A stretch of DNA of 64,000 bases from Acidovorax soli. Lineage in GTDB: Bacteria > Pseudomonadota > Gammaproteobacteria > Burkholderiales > Burkholderiaceae_C. The DNA lies in NCBI RefSeq assembly GCF_900107605.1, contig NZ_FNQJ01000018.1:1-64000 (forward strand). The letters are read 5' to 3'. Position 1 is the stretch's first letter; each line of letters begins with the position of its first letter. Below the pieces are notes generated by a model. That model did no database searches. It saw only the letters and a list, made by a program, of their open reading frames with translations, and was not told the origin of the DNA. The position numbers and the translations under genes are program-made. Shown here in pieces: positions 1 through 13,407 of this stretch.

Positions 1-215
1 AATCTTTCAACAACAGCCTGCCAGATTTTTTGCTCCCGATTTCAATAGTAATCAGCAGCTTAGCGCGGTCTGCTCTGAAGACCTTGAAAGGGGTGATACT
101 TAGGATCGCGAACTGTCAGCTTGCCCATAATGGCGCCAAGCAGTCCGGGCGTGTGCGCGCCACGGGAATCAACGGACGGCCTGTCGTGCATTACAACCAC
201 CCATTTTTTAGATCC

Positions 216-2981
216 ATGAGCCAGCCCCACCAGCCCGGCAAGCTGCCCGACACCGAAGGCCGCTGGCATCTGCTTGCACTGTTGGGCCCGGTGCTGGCGA
301 TTTTTTTGCTGGGGCTCACGTTCCTGTATTGGCAGGCCGCCGAGCGGGAGGCGGGGGCCAAAAGGCAGCAGGCGTTCACCGCCTCGGTGGCCCGCATCGT
401 GGACAGCCTCAAGGACCGGATGGCCACCTACGAGTTGCTGTTGCGTGGTGTCAAGGGCTACTACGACGGCTCCAATGACATCGATCGCGACGAGTTCCAG
501 GCTTATGTGGGGGCGCTGCGCCTGTCGGAAAGCCGACCCGGTCTGCAGGGCCTGGCGTATGCCCTGGACCTGCCGGCCGACCAGTTGGGCGTCCATACGG
601 CGCACATCCGCGCGCGCGGCTCTTCTTCCTACACCGTGCATCCGGCGGGCGCACGCGCACGCTACACGCCCCTCACCCACATCGAGCCCCAGTCCAGCGA
701 CAACCTCAAGGTGCTGGGGTTTGATATCTCCACCGTGCCGGCCGCCCGCGAGGCGCTGGACCGTGCACGCGATACCGGACAACTGGCGCTGACCTCCCGG
801 CTCCAGCTACGGCAGGATGTGGGCCGCGATGCCGTCAGCGGGCTGGTCATGTACCTGCCCATCTACCAGCGGAATGCCGACCTGGCCTCGGTCGAAGGCC
901 GCCGGCGCGGCATCGTGGGCTGGGTGTCGGCCCCTTTCCGCATGTCCGAGCTGCTGCGGGGGATGGCGCAGCAGCTGGACTCGGACATCGACCTTGCCAT
1001 CTACGACGGCGACCCGCAGGCCGGGGGCGGCCTGCTGCACGGGCGCGCGAACCTTCCTGCCGCCCCGGAAGGCGCGCTGCCGGGCCTGCGCGCTAGCCGC
1101 CCAATGGAGCTGGGTGGGCGCACCTGGACGCTGGTGATGCAGCCGTTGCCGGCTTTCGAGCAACGCTTCGAAGACCCGGACAACGGCCTGTTTGCCGCCA
1201 TGGGCGCTGCCCTGAGCCTGCTGGCGGGCGGGCTGATCTGGGTGACGGCCACGGGCCGCGAGCGTGCCATGGGGCTGGCCCGCCGCATGACACAGGCGCT
1301 GCGCAGCACCCGCGACGACCTGGAAAGCATCCTCAACGCTGTTCCCGACCTGTTGTTCGAGGTGGGGCTGGATGGGCACATCCACCACTACCGCGCGGCG
1401 CGTTCGGCGCAATTGCTTGCACCGCCCGAGATGTTTCTGGGCCGGAAGATGGAGGAGATCCTGCCGCCCGAAGCCGCTGCAGGGTGGCGGGTGGCACTGC
1501 AGGCGGCCCACGACACGGGCTATTCGACCGGCCACCAGTACCACCTCGAACTGGGGCAACAGACCCACTGGTTCGAGCTGTCCATCGCCCGCAAGGAAAG
1601 CACTACACCGGGGCAGGAACCACGTTTCATCGCCTTGTCCCGCGATATCACGCAACGCAAGCTGGCCGAAGCCCGCACGCACCAGCTCGCTTACTTTGAC
1701 GCACTGACCGGCCTTCCCAACCGCCGCATGCTGCTGGACCGCATGGACCATGCTCTGGCCTCGGCACGCAAGTCGGGGCAGGTGGGGGCCTTGTTGTTCA
1801 TCGATCTGGATGACTTCAAGCAGATCAACGACGCCCGCGGACATTCGCTGGGGGACGAGCTGCTCAAGCAGGTGGCGCAACGCCTCACGCAGTTGCTGCG
1901 TCCTGGCGACACCGTCGCGCGCACAGGGGGTGACGAGTTCGTGATGCTCGTCAACGGCATGGCAACCGACATGGAATCCGCCGGGCGCAGTGCCCTGCTG
2001 GCGGCCGAGGCCGTGCGCACGGCGCTGGAGGCGCCCTACACCATAGACACCCACCTGTACAGCAGCACGGGCAGCATTGGCATCACCCTTTTTCCCAAGC
2101 GCGGTGAGGAGGTCGAAGACCTGCTGCGCGAGGCCGACACCGCCATGTACCGTGCCAAGGACCTGGGGCGCAACCGCATCCGCTTTTATGAAGCCGACAT
2201 GCAGGCCGACGTGCAGGAGCGCCTGGCGCTGGAGCAGGACCTGAAAAAAGCCAGCACCGACGGCCAGCTGGCAGCCTTCGTGCAGTCGCAGGTAGATGCG
2301 TTTGGCGCGGTGGTCGGCGGCGAGCTGCTCATGCGCTGGAACCACCCGGTGCGCGGCAATGTGCCGCCCAGCCGCTTCATTCCGGTGGCGGAATCCTCGG
2401 GGCTGATACTGCGCCTGGGCGACTGGATGATCCTGCAAGCCTGCGAGACGCTGGCGCGCCTGCACGCAGCGGGGCAGGATCTTTCAATATCGGTCAACGT
2501 GAGCGAGCGCCAGTTCCGCCAGGACGACTTCGTTGAACGCGTGCGCGACCTGCTCGCGCAGACCGGGGCCTCGGCGGCCCAGCTTATCCTGGAAGTCACC
2601 GAAAGCCTGCTGATCGAAAACCTCGACGACACCATTGCCCGCATGACCGAGCTGGGCCAGCTCGGCGTGCGCTTCTCGATCGACGACTTTGGCACCGGCT
2701 ATTCCAGCCTGGCCTACCTCAAGCGCCTGCCCCTGTTCGAGCTGAAGATCGACAAGAGCTTTGTGCAGGACACACCCGACGACCCGAGCGACACCGCCAT
2801 CGTGCAGTCCATCATTTCGGTGGCAAGGCACCTCAAGCTGCGCGTGGTGGCCGAGGGTGTGGAAACCCGCGCCCAGGCCGACTTTCTGGTCAGCAGCCAT
2901 TGCGACTGCCTGCAGGGTTACCTGTTTTCCCGTCCCGAGCCACTGCCTGGATGGCTTGCGCGCCAGCTGGGCGGCGTGTAG
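216..2981 (+). CDS. CHASE-PAS-GGDEF-EAL membrane c-di-GMP synthase/phosphodiesterase
   Basis: A 921-residue inner-membrane signalling protein. In order it shows an N-terminal membrane helix (about 20-42), a CHASE-type periplasmic sensor (about 45-300, with LGFDISTVP), a second helix near 395-415, a PAS-like segment, a GGDEF domain and an EAL domain. GGDEF is intact at 571-575 and is preceded at the correct five-residue spacing by RPGD, the RxxD product-inhibition site. The EAL signature reads ELL (E703), with the metal-binding Glu kept. Downstream EVTES, DDFGTGYSSL, KIDKSF and AEGVET are present, so phosphodiesterase activity is plausible. The frame is open upstream to position 30, but the ATG at 216 (MSQPH) places the first membrane helix where the family has it. 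Nothing recognisable lies in bases 1-215. Net enzymatic direction cannot be told from sequence. Confidence 0.93.
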   Translation: MSQPHQPGKLPDTEGRWHLLALLGPVLAIFLLGLTFLYWQAAEREAGAKRQQAFTASVARIVDSLKDRMATYELLLRGVKGYYDGSNDIDRDEFQAYVGALRLSESRPGLQGLAYALDLPADQLGVHTAHIRARGSSSYTVHPAGARARYTPLTHIEPQSSDNLKVLGFDISTVPAAREALDRARDTGQLALTSRLQLRQDVGRDAVSGLVMYLPIYQRNADLASVEGRRRGIVGWVSAPFRMSELLRGMAQQLDSDIDLAIYDGDPQAGGGLLHGRANLPAAPEGALPGLRASRPMELGGRTWTLVMQPLPAFEQRFEDPDNGLFAAMGAALSLLAGGLIWVTATGRERAMGLARRMTQALRSTRDDLESILNAVPDLLFEVGLDGHIHHYRAARSAQLLAPPEMFLGRKMEEILPPEAAAGWRVALQAAHDTGYSTGHQYHLELGQQTHWFELSIARKESTTPGQEPRFIALSRDITQRKLAEARTHQLAYFDALTGLPNRRMLLDRMDHALASARKSGQVGALLFIDLDDFKQINDARGHSLGDELLKQVAQRLTQLLRPGDTVARTGGDEFVMLVNGMATDMESAGRSALLAAEAVRTALEAPYTIDTHLYSSTGSIGITLFPKRGEEVEDLLREADTAMYRAKDLGRNRIRFYEADMQADVQERLALEQDLKKASTDGQLAAFVQSQVDAFGAVVGGELLMRWNHPVRGNVPPSRFIPVAESSGLILRLGDWMILQACETLARLHAAGQDLSISVNVSERQFRQDDFVERVRDLLAQTGASAAQLILEVTESLLIENLDDTIARMTELGQLGVRFSIDDFGTGYSSLAYLKRLPLFELKIDKSFVQDTPDDPSDTAIVQSIISVARHLKLRVVAEGVETRAQADFLVSSHCDCLQGYLFSRPEPLPGWLARQLGGV

Positions 2982-3004
2982 GAACAGGTTCCAGGTTCGC
3001 GGGA

Positions 3005-3994
<990 letters not shown>

Positions 3995-4153
3995 GACAGC
4001 AGGGGAAGGGGGGTTGCAGCGGCGCTTGGCAGGACACCGTGCCCTGGCAAAGCTGCAGATGAAAAGCCGTGATTATCCCACCGGTGCCGCGCGGGTGCCC
4101 GATGAGGGTTATGTATCAGAACGGTCGCCAGCGCTTCATCCATGAGCACTGGT

Positions 4154-4173
4154 AGCTATCAAATTTGATAGCT
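4154..4173. repeat. Perfect 20-bp palindrome, dispersed intergenic repeat copy
   Basis: AGCTATCAAATTTGATAGCT is a perfect palindrome placed five bases beyond the acyl-CoA ligase stop. It shares the AGCTATCAAAT core with the repeats near 11590, 15500, 52900 and 60120. It could fold into a hairpin at the 3' end of the ligase transcript, but no long U tract follows. Confidence 0.6.
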
Positions 4174-4177
4174 GCTG

Positions 4178-6037
4178 TCAGCGCGATCCGAATTTCTGGT
4201 ACATGCCCTCGATGGCTTCGGCGAAATGCAGCATCAGGTTGTTGCGCTTGAGCTTGAGCGTTGGCGTCAGGAAGGTGTTTTCAATCGTCCAGGGCGTGAG
4301 CGTCAGGTGCACCGCGCGCGGCACGGCGTAGCGGGGGAAGCTGGCGGTGTTTTTCTCCATGCGCGCCAGCACGGCCCGGTGCACGCTGGCATGGTTCAGG
4401 CTGCCGGTGTCTTGCGGGTTCAGGCCCAGGTCGGCCGCAAGGCGCTGCCATTCATCTTGCTTGAGCACCGCCACGCAGGCGATGAAGGGGCGGTTCTCGC
4501 CCACCACAAAGGCCTGCTCCAGCAGCGGGTCGGCCAGCAAGGCGAGCTCCAGGTCGGCCGGAGGCACTTTTTCGCCGGTGGAGGTGACGATGATTTCCTT
4601 GATGCGGCCCTTGATGGTGATGCGGCCCACCACGATCTCGGCCTGGTCACCTGTGCCCAGCCAACCATCGGGGCCCAAAACCCTGGCGGTGTCTTCGGGG
4701 CGTTTCCAGTAGCCCTGCATGACGATGGGGCCGCGCACCTGCAGCTCGCTGTTGTCGCCAATGCGCACCTCCACGCCGGGCAGGGCGCGGCCCACGCTGG
4801 CGGGGTCGTTGTCGTCGAGCGCATTGACCGACACCACGGGTGCGGTTTCGGTCATGCCGTAGCCTTGCACCAGGGGCAGGCCCAGGCCCAGAAAGCACTT
4901 GGCGATGGTGGGCGACAGCGGCGCGCCGCCACTCACGGCCACGCGCACCCGGCCGCCAAACTGCGCCAGCAGGGGCTTGGCCACCAGGGCGCGCAGCAGC
5001 GGCCAGGGCAGGGCGGCCATCCATCCGGCGGCTTGGCTGCCGGCGTCCGGCTGCGGCGCGGGCAGGCCCTGGGCGGCACAAAACCGTGCCCAGCCTTTGG
5101 TCTGCGCGGCCTCAAACAGCTGCATCTTCCAGGGCGTGGGCGACAGCTTTTCGAGCAGTCTGGCGTGGATGCGTTCATAGATGCGCGGCACCGACACCAG
5201 CACCGTGGGGCGCACGGTTTTCAGGTCTTCGGCCAGCAGGGGTACCGAGCGCGCATAGGCCACGCAGCTGCCCGCGGCCAACGGCAGGTAGTAGCCGCCC
5301 GTGCGCTCGAAGGTGTGCGAGAGCGGCAGGAATGACAAAAAAACGTCGTCCACCGTGGGGGCGATGCGTTCCAGCACCGCCTTCACGTCGCTGACCACGT
5401 TGCGGTGCGTGAGCATCACGCCCTTGGGTTTGCCGGTGGTGCCCGAGGTATAGACCAGGGCGGCCAAGTCATCGGGGCCGGGCGGTGTGGGTGCTGGCGC
5501 CTCGGCGGCCTGTGCCGCGCCGGCCAGCCATTGCGCCAGCGAGCCGACGGCGGGGCCATCGGTGGTGGCGGCAGACGGCGCGAACTTGGCATCTTCGTCG
5601 GTCACCACCACGGCGCGCAGCGCCGGAAACGCGGTGCCAACGTCCCGGATCTTCTCCCACTGCACCGCCTGGCCCACGATGAGCAGCGAGGCCTCGCAGT
5701 CGGCCACGATGTAGGCAATGCTGCCGGGGTTGTCGATGGCGTGCAGGGGCACCGGCACGCAGCCCGTGGCCAGCGTGGACTGGTCGGCGCACATGGCGTT
5801 CAGGCCGTTGGGCAGCAGGATGGCCACGCGGGCGGCGGCGGGTAGCTGCAGGGCCGCCAGGGCCCGTGACCACTGCGCCACACGCTGTGCGGTTTGCCCC
5901 CAGGTCAGGCGGGTCCAGGCATGCGTGGCGGGGTCGAACGCGCGGTAGGCTTCGGCGTCGGGGGTGCGGGCAGTGCGGTAAGCAAGAAGCTGGGGTAGCG
6001 TTTCGACGCTGGCGAGATCGGGCGAAGAAGAGGTCAT
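4178..6037 (-). CDS. AMP-dependent long-chain fatty-acid--CoA ligase
   Basis: A 619-residue ANL-superfamily enzyme that should activate a fatty acid to acyl-AMP and then acyl-CoA. The A3 phosphate loop TSGTTGKPKG lies at 197-206. YGMTETAP (A5) and GTGD (A7) follow, and KGRIKEIIVTSTGEK contains the hinge and Lys region. The layout resembles the 600-residue FadD15/ACSL-like group (AMP-binding plus a short C-terminal domain) rather than short acetate ligases. The ATG at 6037 (MTSSSPDL) is preferred, because the upstream extension to 6235 reads as low-complexity Cys/Pro/Arg sequence. Substrate chain length cannot be fixed. The gene is divergent from the flavohaem gene, with 246 bp between them. 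Confidence 0.9.
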   Translation of the reverse strand: MTSSSPDLASVETLPQLLAYRTARTPDAEAYRAFDPATHAWTRLTWGQTAQRVAQWSRALAALQLPAAARVAILLPNGLNAMCADQSTLATGCVPVPLHAIDNPGSIAYIVADCEASLLIVGQAVQWEKIRDVGTAFPALRAVVVTDEDAKFAPSAATTDGPAVGSLAQWLAGAAQAAEAPAPTPPGPDDLAALVYTSGTTGKPKGVMLTHRNVVSDVKAVLERIAPTVDDVFLSFLPLSHTFERTGGYYLPLAAGSCVAYARSVPLLAEDLKTVRPTVLVSVPRIYERIHARLLEKLSPTPWKMQLFEAAQTKGWARFCAAQGLPAPQPDAGSQAAGWMAALPWPLLRALVAKPLLAQFGGRVRVAVSGGAPLSPTIAKCFLGLGLPLVQGYGMTETAPVVSVNALDDNDPASVGRALPGVEVRIGDNSELQVRGPIVMQGYWKRPEDTARVLGPDGWLGTGDQAEIVVGRITIKGRIKEIIVTSTGEKVPPADLELALLADPLLEQAFVVGENRPFIACVAVLKQDEWQRLAADLGLNPQDTGSLNHASVHRAVLARMEKNTASFPRYAVPRAVHLTLTPWTIENTFLTPTLKLKRNNLMLHFAEAIEGMYQKFGSR

Positions 6038-6283
6038 CAGGCGTGGATTGGTGCGCGGGCATGCCGCCGGGGCGCATGGCTGCGGGAAAACCCGAATCAT
6101 CATACCGACTGCGGTGCAGAGGCTGCTTCGCGGTGCGCCACCGTGGTGCGGGTAGCGCGCCACGGGCCAGAGCTTGCCGGTGCGCGGCTGTGCCCAGTGC
6201 GTGCATTTACGGGGTAGATACGTCTGCATCAACACCGCTTCACGCAGAGCGCCTACAGTGAAAACATATTTCGGAGAGGGTCA

Positions 6284-7618
6284 ATGCGCAATATTCAACG
6301 CTTTTTCGGGGCCTTTCTTTGCATCCTGACGGGGCTATGGCTGTTGGCCGAACTGATGACCTGGTCGGCGCCTGCCAATTTCTTCGCCTGGCGGGCGATA
6401 CTGATGCAGTACAGCGGGGTGCTGGGCATTGGTGTCATGAGTGTGGCCATGGTGCTGGCCGTGCGCCCGGTGGTGTTCGAGCCCTACCTGGGCGGCCTGG
6501 ACAAGATGTACCGCCTGCACAAGTGGCTGGGTATCTCGGGCCTGGTGATTTCGGTGGCCCACTGGCTGCTGGCCCAGGGCACCAAGTGGGCCGTGGGCTG
6601 GGGCTGGCTGCAGCGCCCCCGACGCGGCCCGCGCCCCGAACTGCTGGATGCGCCCATCCAGCAGTTCTTTCTGAGCCAGCGCGGCCTGGCCGAGAGCATG
6701 GGCGAGTGGGCCTTCTATGCGGCCGCGCTGCTGATGGTGTTGGCGCTGGTCAAGCGGTTTCCGTGCCGGTATTTCTTCAAGACGCACCGCCTGCTGGCCG
6801 TGGCTTATCTGGCGCTGGTGTGGCACTCGGTGGTCTTGCTCAAGTTTGACTACTGGGGCGGCGTGCTCGGCCCGGTGATGGCGGTGCTGATGGCCGCGGG
6901 CACGGTGGCGGCCCTGATGGTACTATTTCGGCGCGTGGCGGTGGGCCGGCAGGTGGTGGGCGAGGTGGCCGCCATCCGGCGCCATGAATCGCTGAACGTG
7001 GTGGCGGTGGACATTCTGTGCAAAGGCCGCTGGGCGGGGCACGAGTCTGGCCAGTTCGCCTTCGTCACCCTGCACGACGACGAGGGGCCGCACCCTTACA
7101 CCATCTCATCGGCTTGGACGGGCGACGGGCACATCACCTTCATCATCAAGGCGCTGGGCGACTACACCCGCACGCTGAGCGAACGGCTCCACATCGGCGA
7201 CGTGGTCAAGATCGAAGGGCCTTACGGCCAGTTCAATTTTCAGGGCGCGCACAAGCGGCAGATCTGGGTGGGCGCCGGCATTGGCATCACGCCCTTCATT
7301 GCCCGCATGAAGGCGCTGGCGGCACAACCCGATGGCAAAAGCATCGACCTGTTCCACCCCACGGCGGTGTACGACGATCACGCCATCGGCCTGATGACCC
7401 GCGATGCCGAGGCCGCCGGGGTGCGCCTGCATGTGCTGTGGAGCGAGAGGGACGGCCTGCTCAACGCGGCGCGCCTGACCGGGCTGGTGCCCGAATGGCG
7501 CGATGCCGATGTCTGGTTTTGCGGCCCTGCGCCTTTCGGCCGGTCGCTGAAAAAAGACCTGATCGCCATGGGTCTGCCCGAATCCCGCTTCCACCAGGAG
7601 CTGTTTCAGATGCGGTGA
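6284..7618 (+). CDS. Ferric-reductase-like transmembrane flavohaem oxidoreductase
   Basis: A 444-residue membrane protein. The N-terminal half holds several helices of the ferric reductase-like fold, with paired histidines (LHKWLG..AHWLL and KTHRLLA..WHSVVL) that fit bis-His haem ligation. The C-terminal half is a ferredoxin-reductase module with an FAD-binding HPYTISSA motif and a nucleotide-binding GAGIGITPF loop near 328. It should move electrons from NAD(P)H through FAD and haem across the membrane; the acceptor is unknown. The start is well supported by GGAGAGGG about 5 bases upstream of the ATG. The gene is monocistronic by spacing and converges on the GntR gene with 33 bp between the stops. 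Confidence 0.88.
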   Translation: MRNIQRFFGAFLCILTGLWLLAELMTWSAPANFFAWRAILMQYSGVLGIGVMSVAMVLAVRPVVFEPYLGGLDKMYRLHKWLGISGLVISVAHWLLAQGTKWAVGWGWLQRPRRGPRPELLDAPIQQFFLSQRGLAESMGEWAFYAAALLMVLALVKRFPCRYFFKTHRLLAVAYLALVWHSVVLLKFDYWGGVLGPVMAVLMAAGTVAALMVLFRRVAVGRQVVGEVAAIRRHESLNVVAVDILCKGRWAGHESGQFAFVTLHDDEGPHPYTISSAWTGDGHITFIIKALGDYTRTLSERLHIGDVVKIEGPYGQFNFQGAHKRQIWVGAGIGITPFIARMKALAAQPDGKSIDLFHPTAVYDDHAIGLMTRDAEAAGVRLHVLWSERDGLLNAARLTGLVPEWRDADVWFCGPAPFGRSLKKDLIAMGLPESRFHQELFQMR

Positions 7619-7651
7619 CCCCCGCCTCTGCAGGCGCGGCGATGGCCATGC

Positions 7652-8287
7652 TCAGGCTGCGGCTTCCAGCCCCTGGGCAAAGTGCGCCTGCATGGCCTGG
7701 ATGGTTTTCTGCGCATCGCGCGCCACCATGGCGGCCAGGATGGCGCGGTGCTCGTTCAGCGAATCCTCGATGCGCCCCTGCTTGAGCAGCGAGTTGTGGC
7801 GGTTGAGCTTCATCACCTTGCGCAGGTCGGCCACCATCTGGCTGCGCCAGCGGTTGTCGGCCAGCTCCAGCAGCAGCATGTGGAAGCGCTCGTTCACGGC
7901 AAAAAATCGCTCGCGCTCACCGGCGGCGGCCTCTAGCTCGGCATGCAGATCCTGCAACTCCTGCAGTTGTGCCGGGGTGGCGGTGGTGGCCACCACGCCG
8001 GCCGCGTCGCTCTCCAGCAGGCTGAGCAGGTGGTACACGTCGCGCAGGTCTTTTTCGCTCATCTCCGTCACATAGGCGCCACGGCGCACCTTCATCGTGA
8101 CCAGGCCTTCGGCGGCCAGCACCTTCAGCGCTTCGCGCAGCGGCGTGCGGCTGATGCCAAATTCCTCGGCAATCTTGAGCTCGTCGATCCAGCTGCCGGG
8201 CTCCAGCTCGCGGCGGAAGATGCGCTGGCGCAATTGCTCCGCCACTTCAACATACAGTGCGCGGGGCGTGAGGGTGAGGGCAGACAT
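7652..8287 (-). CDS. GntR family regulator, FCD (FadR) subgroup
   Basis: A 211-residue transcription factor with an N-terminal winged helix (EEFGISRTPLREALKVL, then a GLV..RRGAYV wing) and a C-terminal helical FCD ligand domain that retains metal/ligand-type histidines (e.g. ERFHMLLLEL). ATG 8287 (MSALTLTPR) is the likely start; the longer frame adds non-homologous residues. It is divergent from methylmalonyl-CoA mutase across 120 bp, so it probably regulates the propionyl-CoA genes. Its ligand is not known, but an organic acid or acyl-CoA intermediate of the pathway would be typical. Confidence 0.9.
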   Translation of the reverse strand: MSALTLTPRALYVEVAEQLRQRIFRRELEPGSWIDELKIAEEFGISRTPLREALKVLAAEGLVTMKVRRGAYVTEMSEKDLRDVYHLLSLLESDAAGVVATTATPAQLQELQDLHAELEAAAGERERFFAVNERFHMLLLELADNRWRSQMVADLRKVMKLNRHNSLLKQGRIEDSLNEHRAILAAMVARDAQKTIQAMQAHFAQGLEAAA

Positions 8288-8407
8288 GGGGTGGATTGTA
8301 AGCGGACAAGAATATTTTGAATGAATAATTATGAATGATGTAAACTCGCCGCCACATCGGGGCATGCCCTGAGACCGTCCAACGCCATCTTCGGAGAAGC
8401 CTTCGCC
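8288..8407. promoter_or_regulatory. Divergent gntR / mutase control region with direct repeat
   Basis: An AT-rich island in GC-rich surroundings. It contains TGAATGA at 8318-8324 and again at 8332-8338, separated by the near-palindrome ATAATTA, giving half-site spacing of 14 bp. A TTGTAA hexamer sits at 8296-8301. This is the best candidate binding site for the adjacent GntR protein and the promoter of the mutase operon. No binding evidence exists beyond position and symmetry. Confidence 0.5.
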
Positions 8408-10572
<2,165 letters not shown>

Positions 10573-10576
<4 letters not shown>

Positions 10577-11601
10577 CCCCTGCGGCGCTTCTCGATGGAG
10601 TGGTGCATGGCACGGCTGCGGTGCAGCGCCGCGCCATGTCTAAGGCCATCACCCTGCTCGAATCCACGCGGCCAGACCACCGCGCGCAGGGCGACGCGCT
10701 GCTCACGCAGCTGCTGCCCCACACCGGCAAGGCGTTTCGCCTCGGCATCAGCGGTGTGCCCGGCGTGGGCAAATCCACCTTCATCGAAGCGCTGGGCCTG
10801 TACCTGATTGGGCAAGGCCATCGCGTGGCGGTGCTTACCATCGACCCGTCCAGCACCGTCTCGGGCGGCTCCATCCTGGGCGACAAGACGCGCATGGAGC
10901 ACCTGTCGATGGACGAGCGCGCCTACATCCGCCCCAGCCCCAGCAGCGGCACGCTGGGCGGCGTGGCCGAGAAAACGCGCGAGGCCATGCTGGTCTGCGA
11001 GGCGGCCGGCTACGACGTGGTGATTGTCGAAACCGTGGGCGTGGGCCAGAGCGAGATCGCGGTGAACGGCATGACCGACATGTTCGTGCTGCTGCAGCTG
11101 CCCAACGCGGGCGACGACCTGCAGGCCATCAAGAAGGGCGTGATGGAGATCGCCGACCTGGTGGTCATCAACAAGGCCGACATCGACAAGAACGCCGCCA
11201 CGCGCGCCGAGGCGCAGATCACGTCTTCGCTGCGCCTCTTGGGCCAGCACGGCAACCCCGAAAACGCCCACCACAACGAAACCCTGTGGCACCCCAGGGT
11301 CGTGCAGATCAGCGCGCTGCTGGGGCAGGGCGTGGACGCCTTCTGGGCCGCTGTCACGCAGTTCCGCCAGCTGCAAACCGCCAACGGCCGCCTGGCCGCG
11401 CGGCGCGAAAAGCAGGCGCTGGCCTGGATGTGGGAGCGCATCGACGCGGGCCTCAAGCTCGCGTTTCGCCAGCACCCCCAGGTCAAAGAGCTGTTGCCCC
11501 AGATGCAGGCCGATGTGGCCGCCGGGCGCATCGCAGCATCCACTGCAGCAAGAAATCTGCTCCAAGCGCAATCAAATCATGCGCTGGCAGCTATCAAATA
11601 A
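10573..11601 (+). CDS. meaB: Methylmalonyl-CoA mutase-associated GTPase MeaB
   Basis: A G3E-family GTPase that protects and reactivates the mutase by gating cofactor loading. The P-loop GVPGVGKST lies at 61-69, followed by ETVGVGQSE and NKAD. The start is GTG inside a GTGA overlap with the mutase stop; an in-frame ATG at 10636 would shorten the N-terminus by 21 residues. The last dozen codons (..[11 protein letters not shown]) are encoded by a copy of the dispersed repeat and look like a foreign C-terminal tail replacing the usual end. Confidence 0.95.
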
Positions 11602-11605
11602 ATAG
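11565..11605. repeat. Dispersed repeat copy overlapping the meaB 3' end
   Basis: The segment carries AGCGC, a 10-base spacer, GCGCT and then GGCAGCTATCAAATAAATAG. The same order of AGCGC/GCGCT arms and AGCTATCAAA block recurs at 15468, 52896 and 60112. Here it encodes the MeaB C-terminus and stop. Confidence 0.6.
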
Positions 11606-11636
11606 TAAACACCAACCCATTCACCAAAGGACGACC

Positions 11637-13169
<1,533 letters not shown>

Positions 13170-13178
13170 GGGGTTGCT

Positions 13179-13406
13179 ATGGCACTAGTTACAGAGCTAA
13201 GAACACAGCCACTGCAAACAGTGACTAAGCATTCCGCAGTGGATTGCTCCTACACAGTAGTAGCAATCGACGGTCAAAAATTTCTACAACTAGACACCTA
13301 TGGCTCGGTAGAGCGTGCGATTCCCGGGAAAAAGAGTCAAAGCCTTCGCTTTAGTCCAGAAGTTGTCCAGCAGTTGAAGCAAATTATTCAAGAAAACGGG
13401 TTGTGA
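13179..13406 (+). CDS. Orphan 75-residue ORF inserted between pccB and pccA
   Basis: A 75-codon ORF whose codons are visibly AT-richer than the flanking pcc genes (e.g. CTA, ACA, TTA/CAA choices). The protein is a compact, mainly beta-looking sequence (DCSYTVVAIDGQKFLQLDTYGS..RAIPGK) ending in a helix (SPEVVQQLKQII). I remember similar small proteins scattered across unrelated bacteria as conserved hypotheticals, but I cannot name a function. It starts 9 bp after pccB, after AAGGGGTTGCT, and ends 1 bp before the pccA start, so it is co-transcribed. Its composition suggests recent transfer into the operon. Confidence 0.7.
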   Translation: MALVTELRTQPLQTVTKHSAVDCSYTVVAIDGQKFLQLDTYGSVERAIPGKKSQSLRFSPEVVQQLKQIIQENGL

Positions 13407-13407
13407 A

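Noticed and set aside
807-2465. A 552-codon minus-strand frame across the c-di-GMP gene.
   Set aside because: Shadow of the GGDEF-EAL coding frame; no start signal and no homology by eye.
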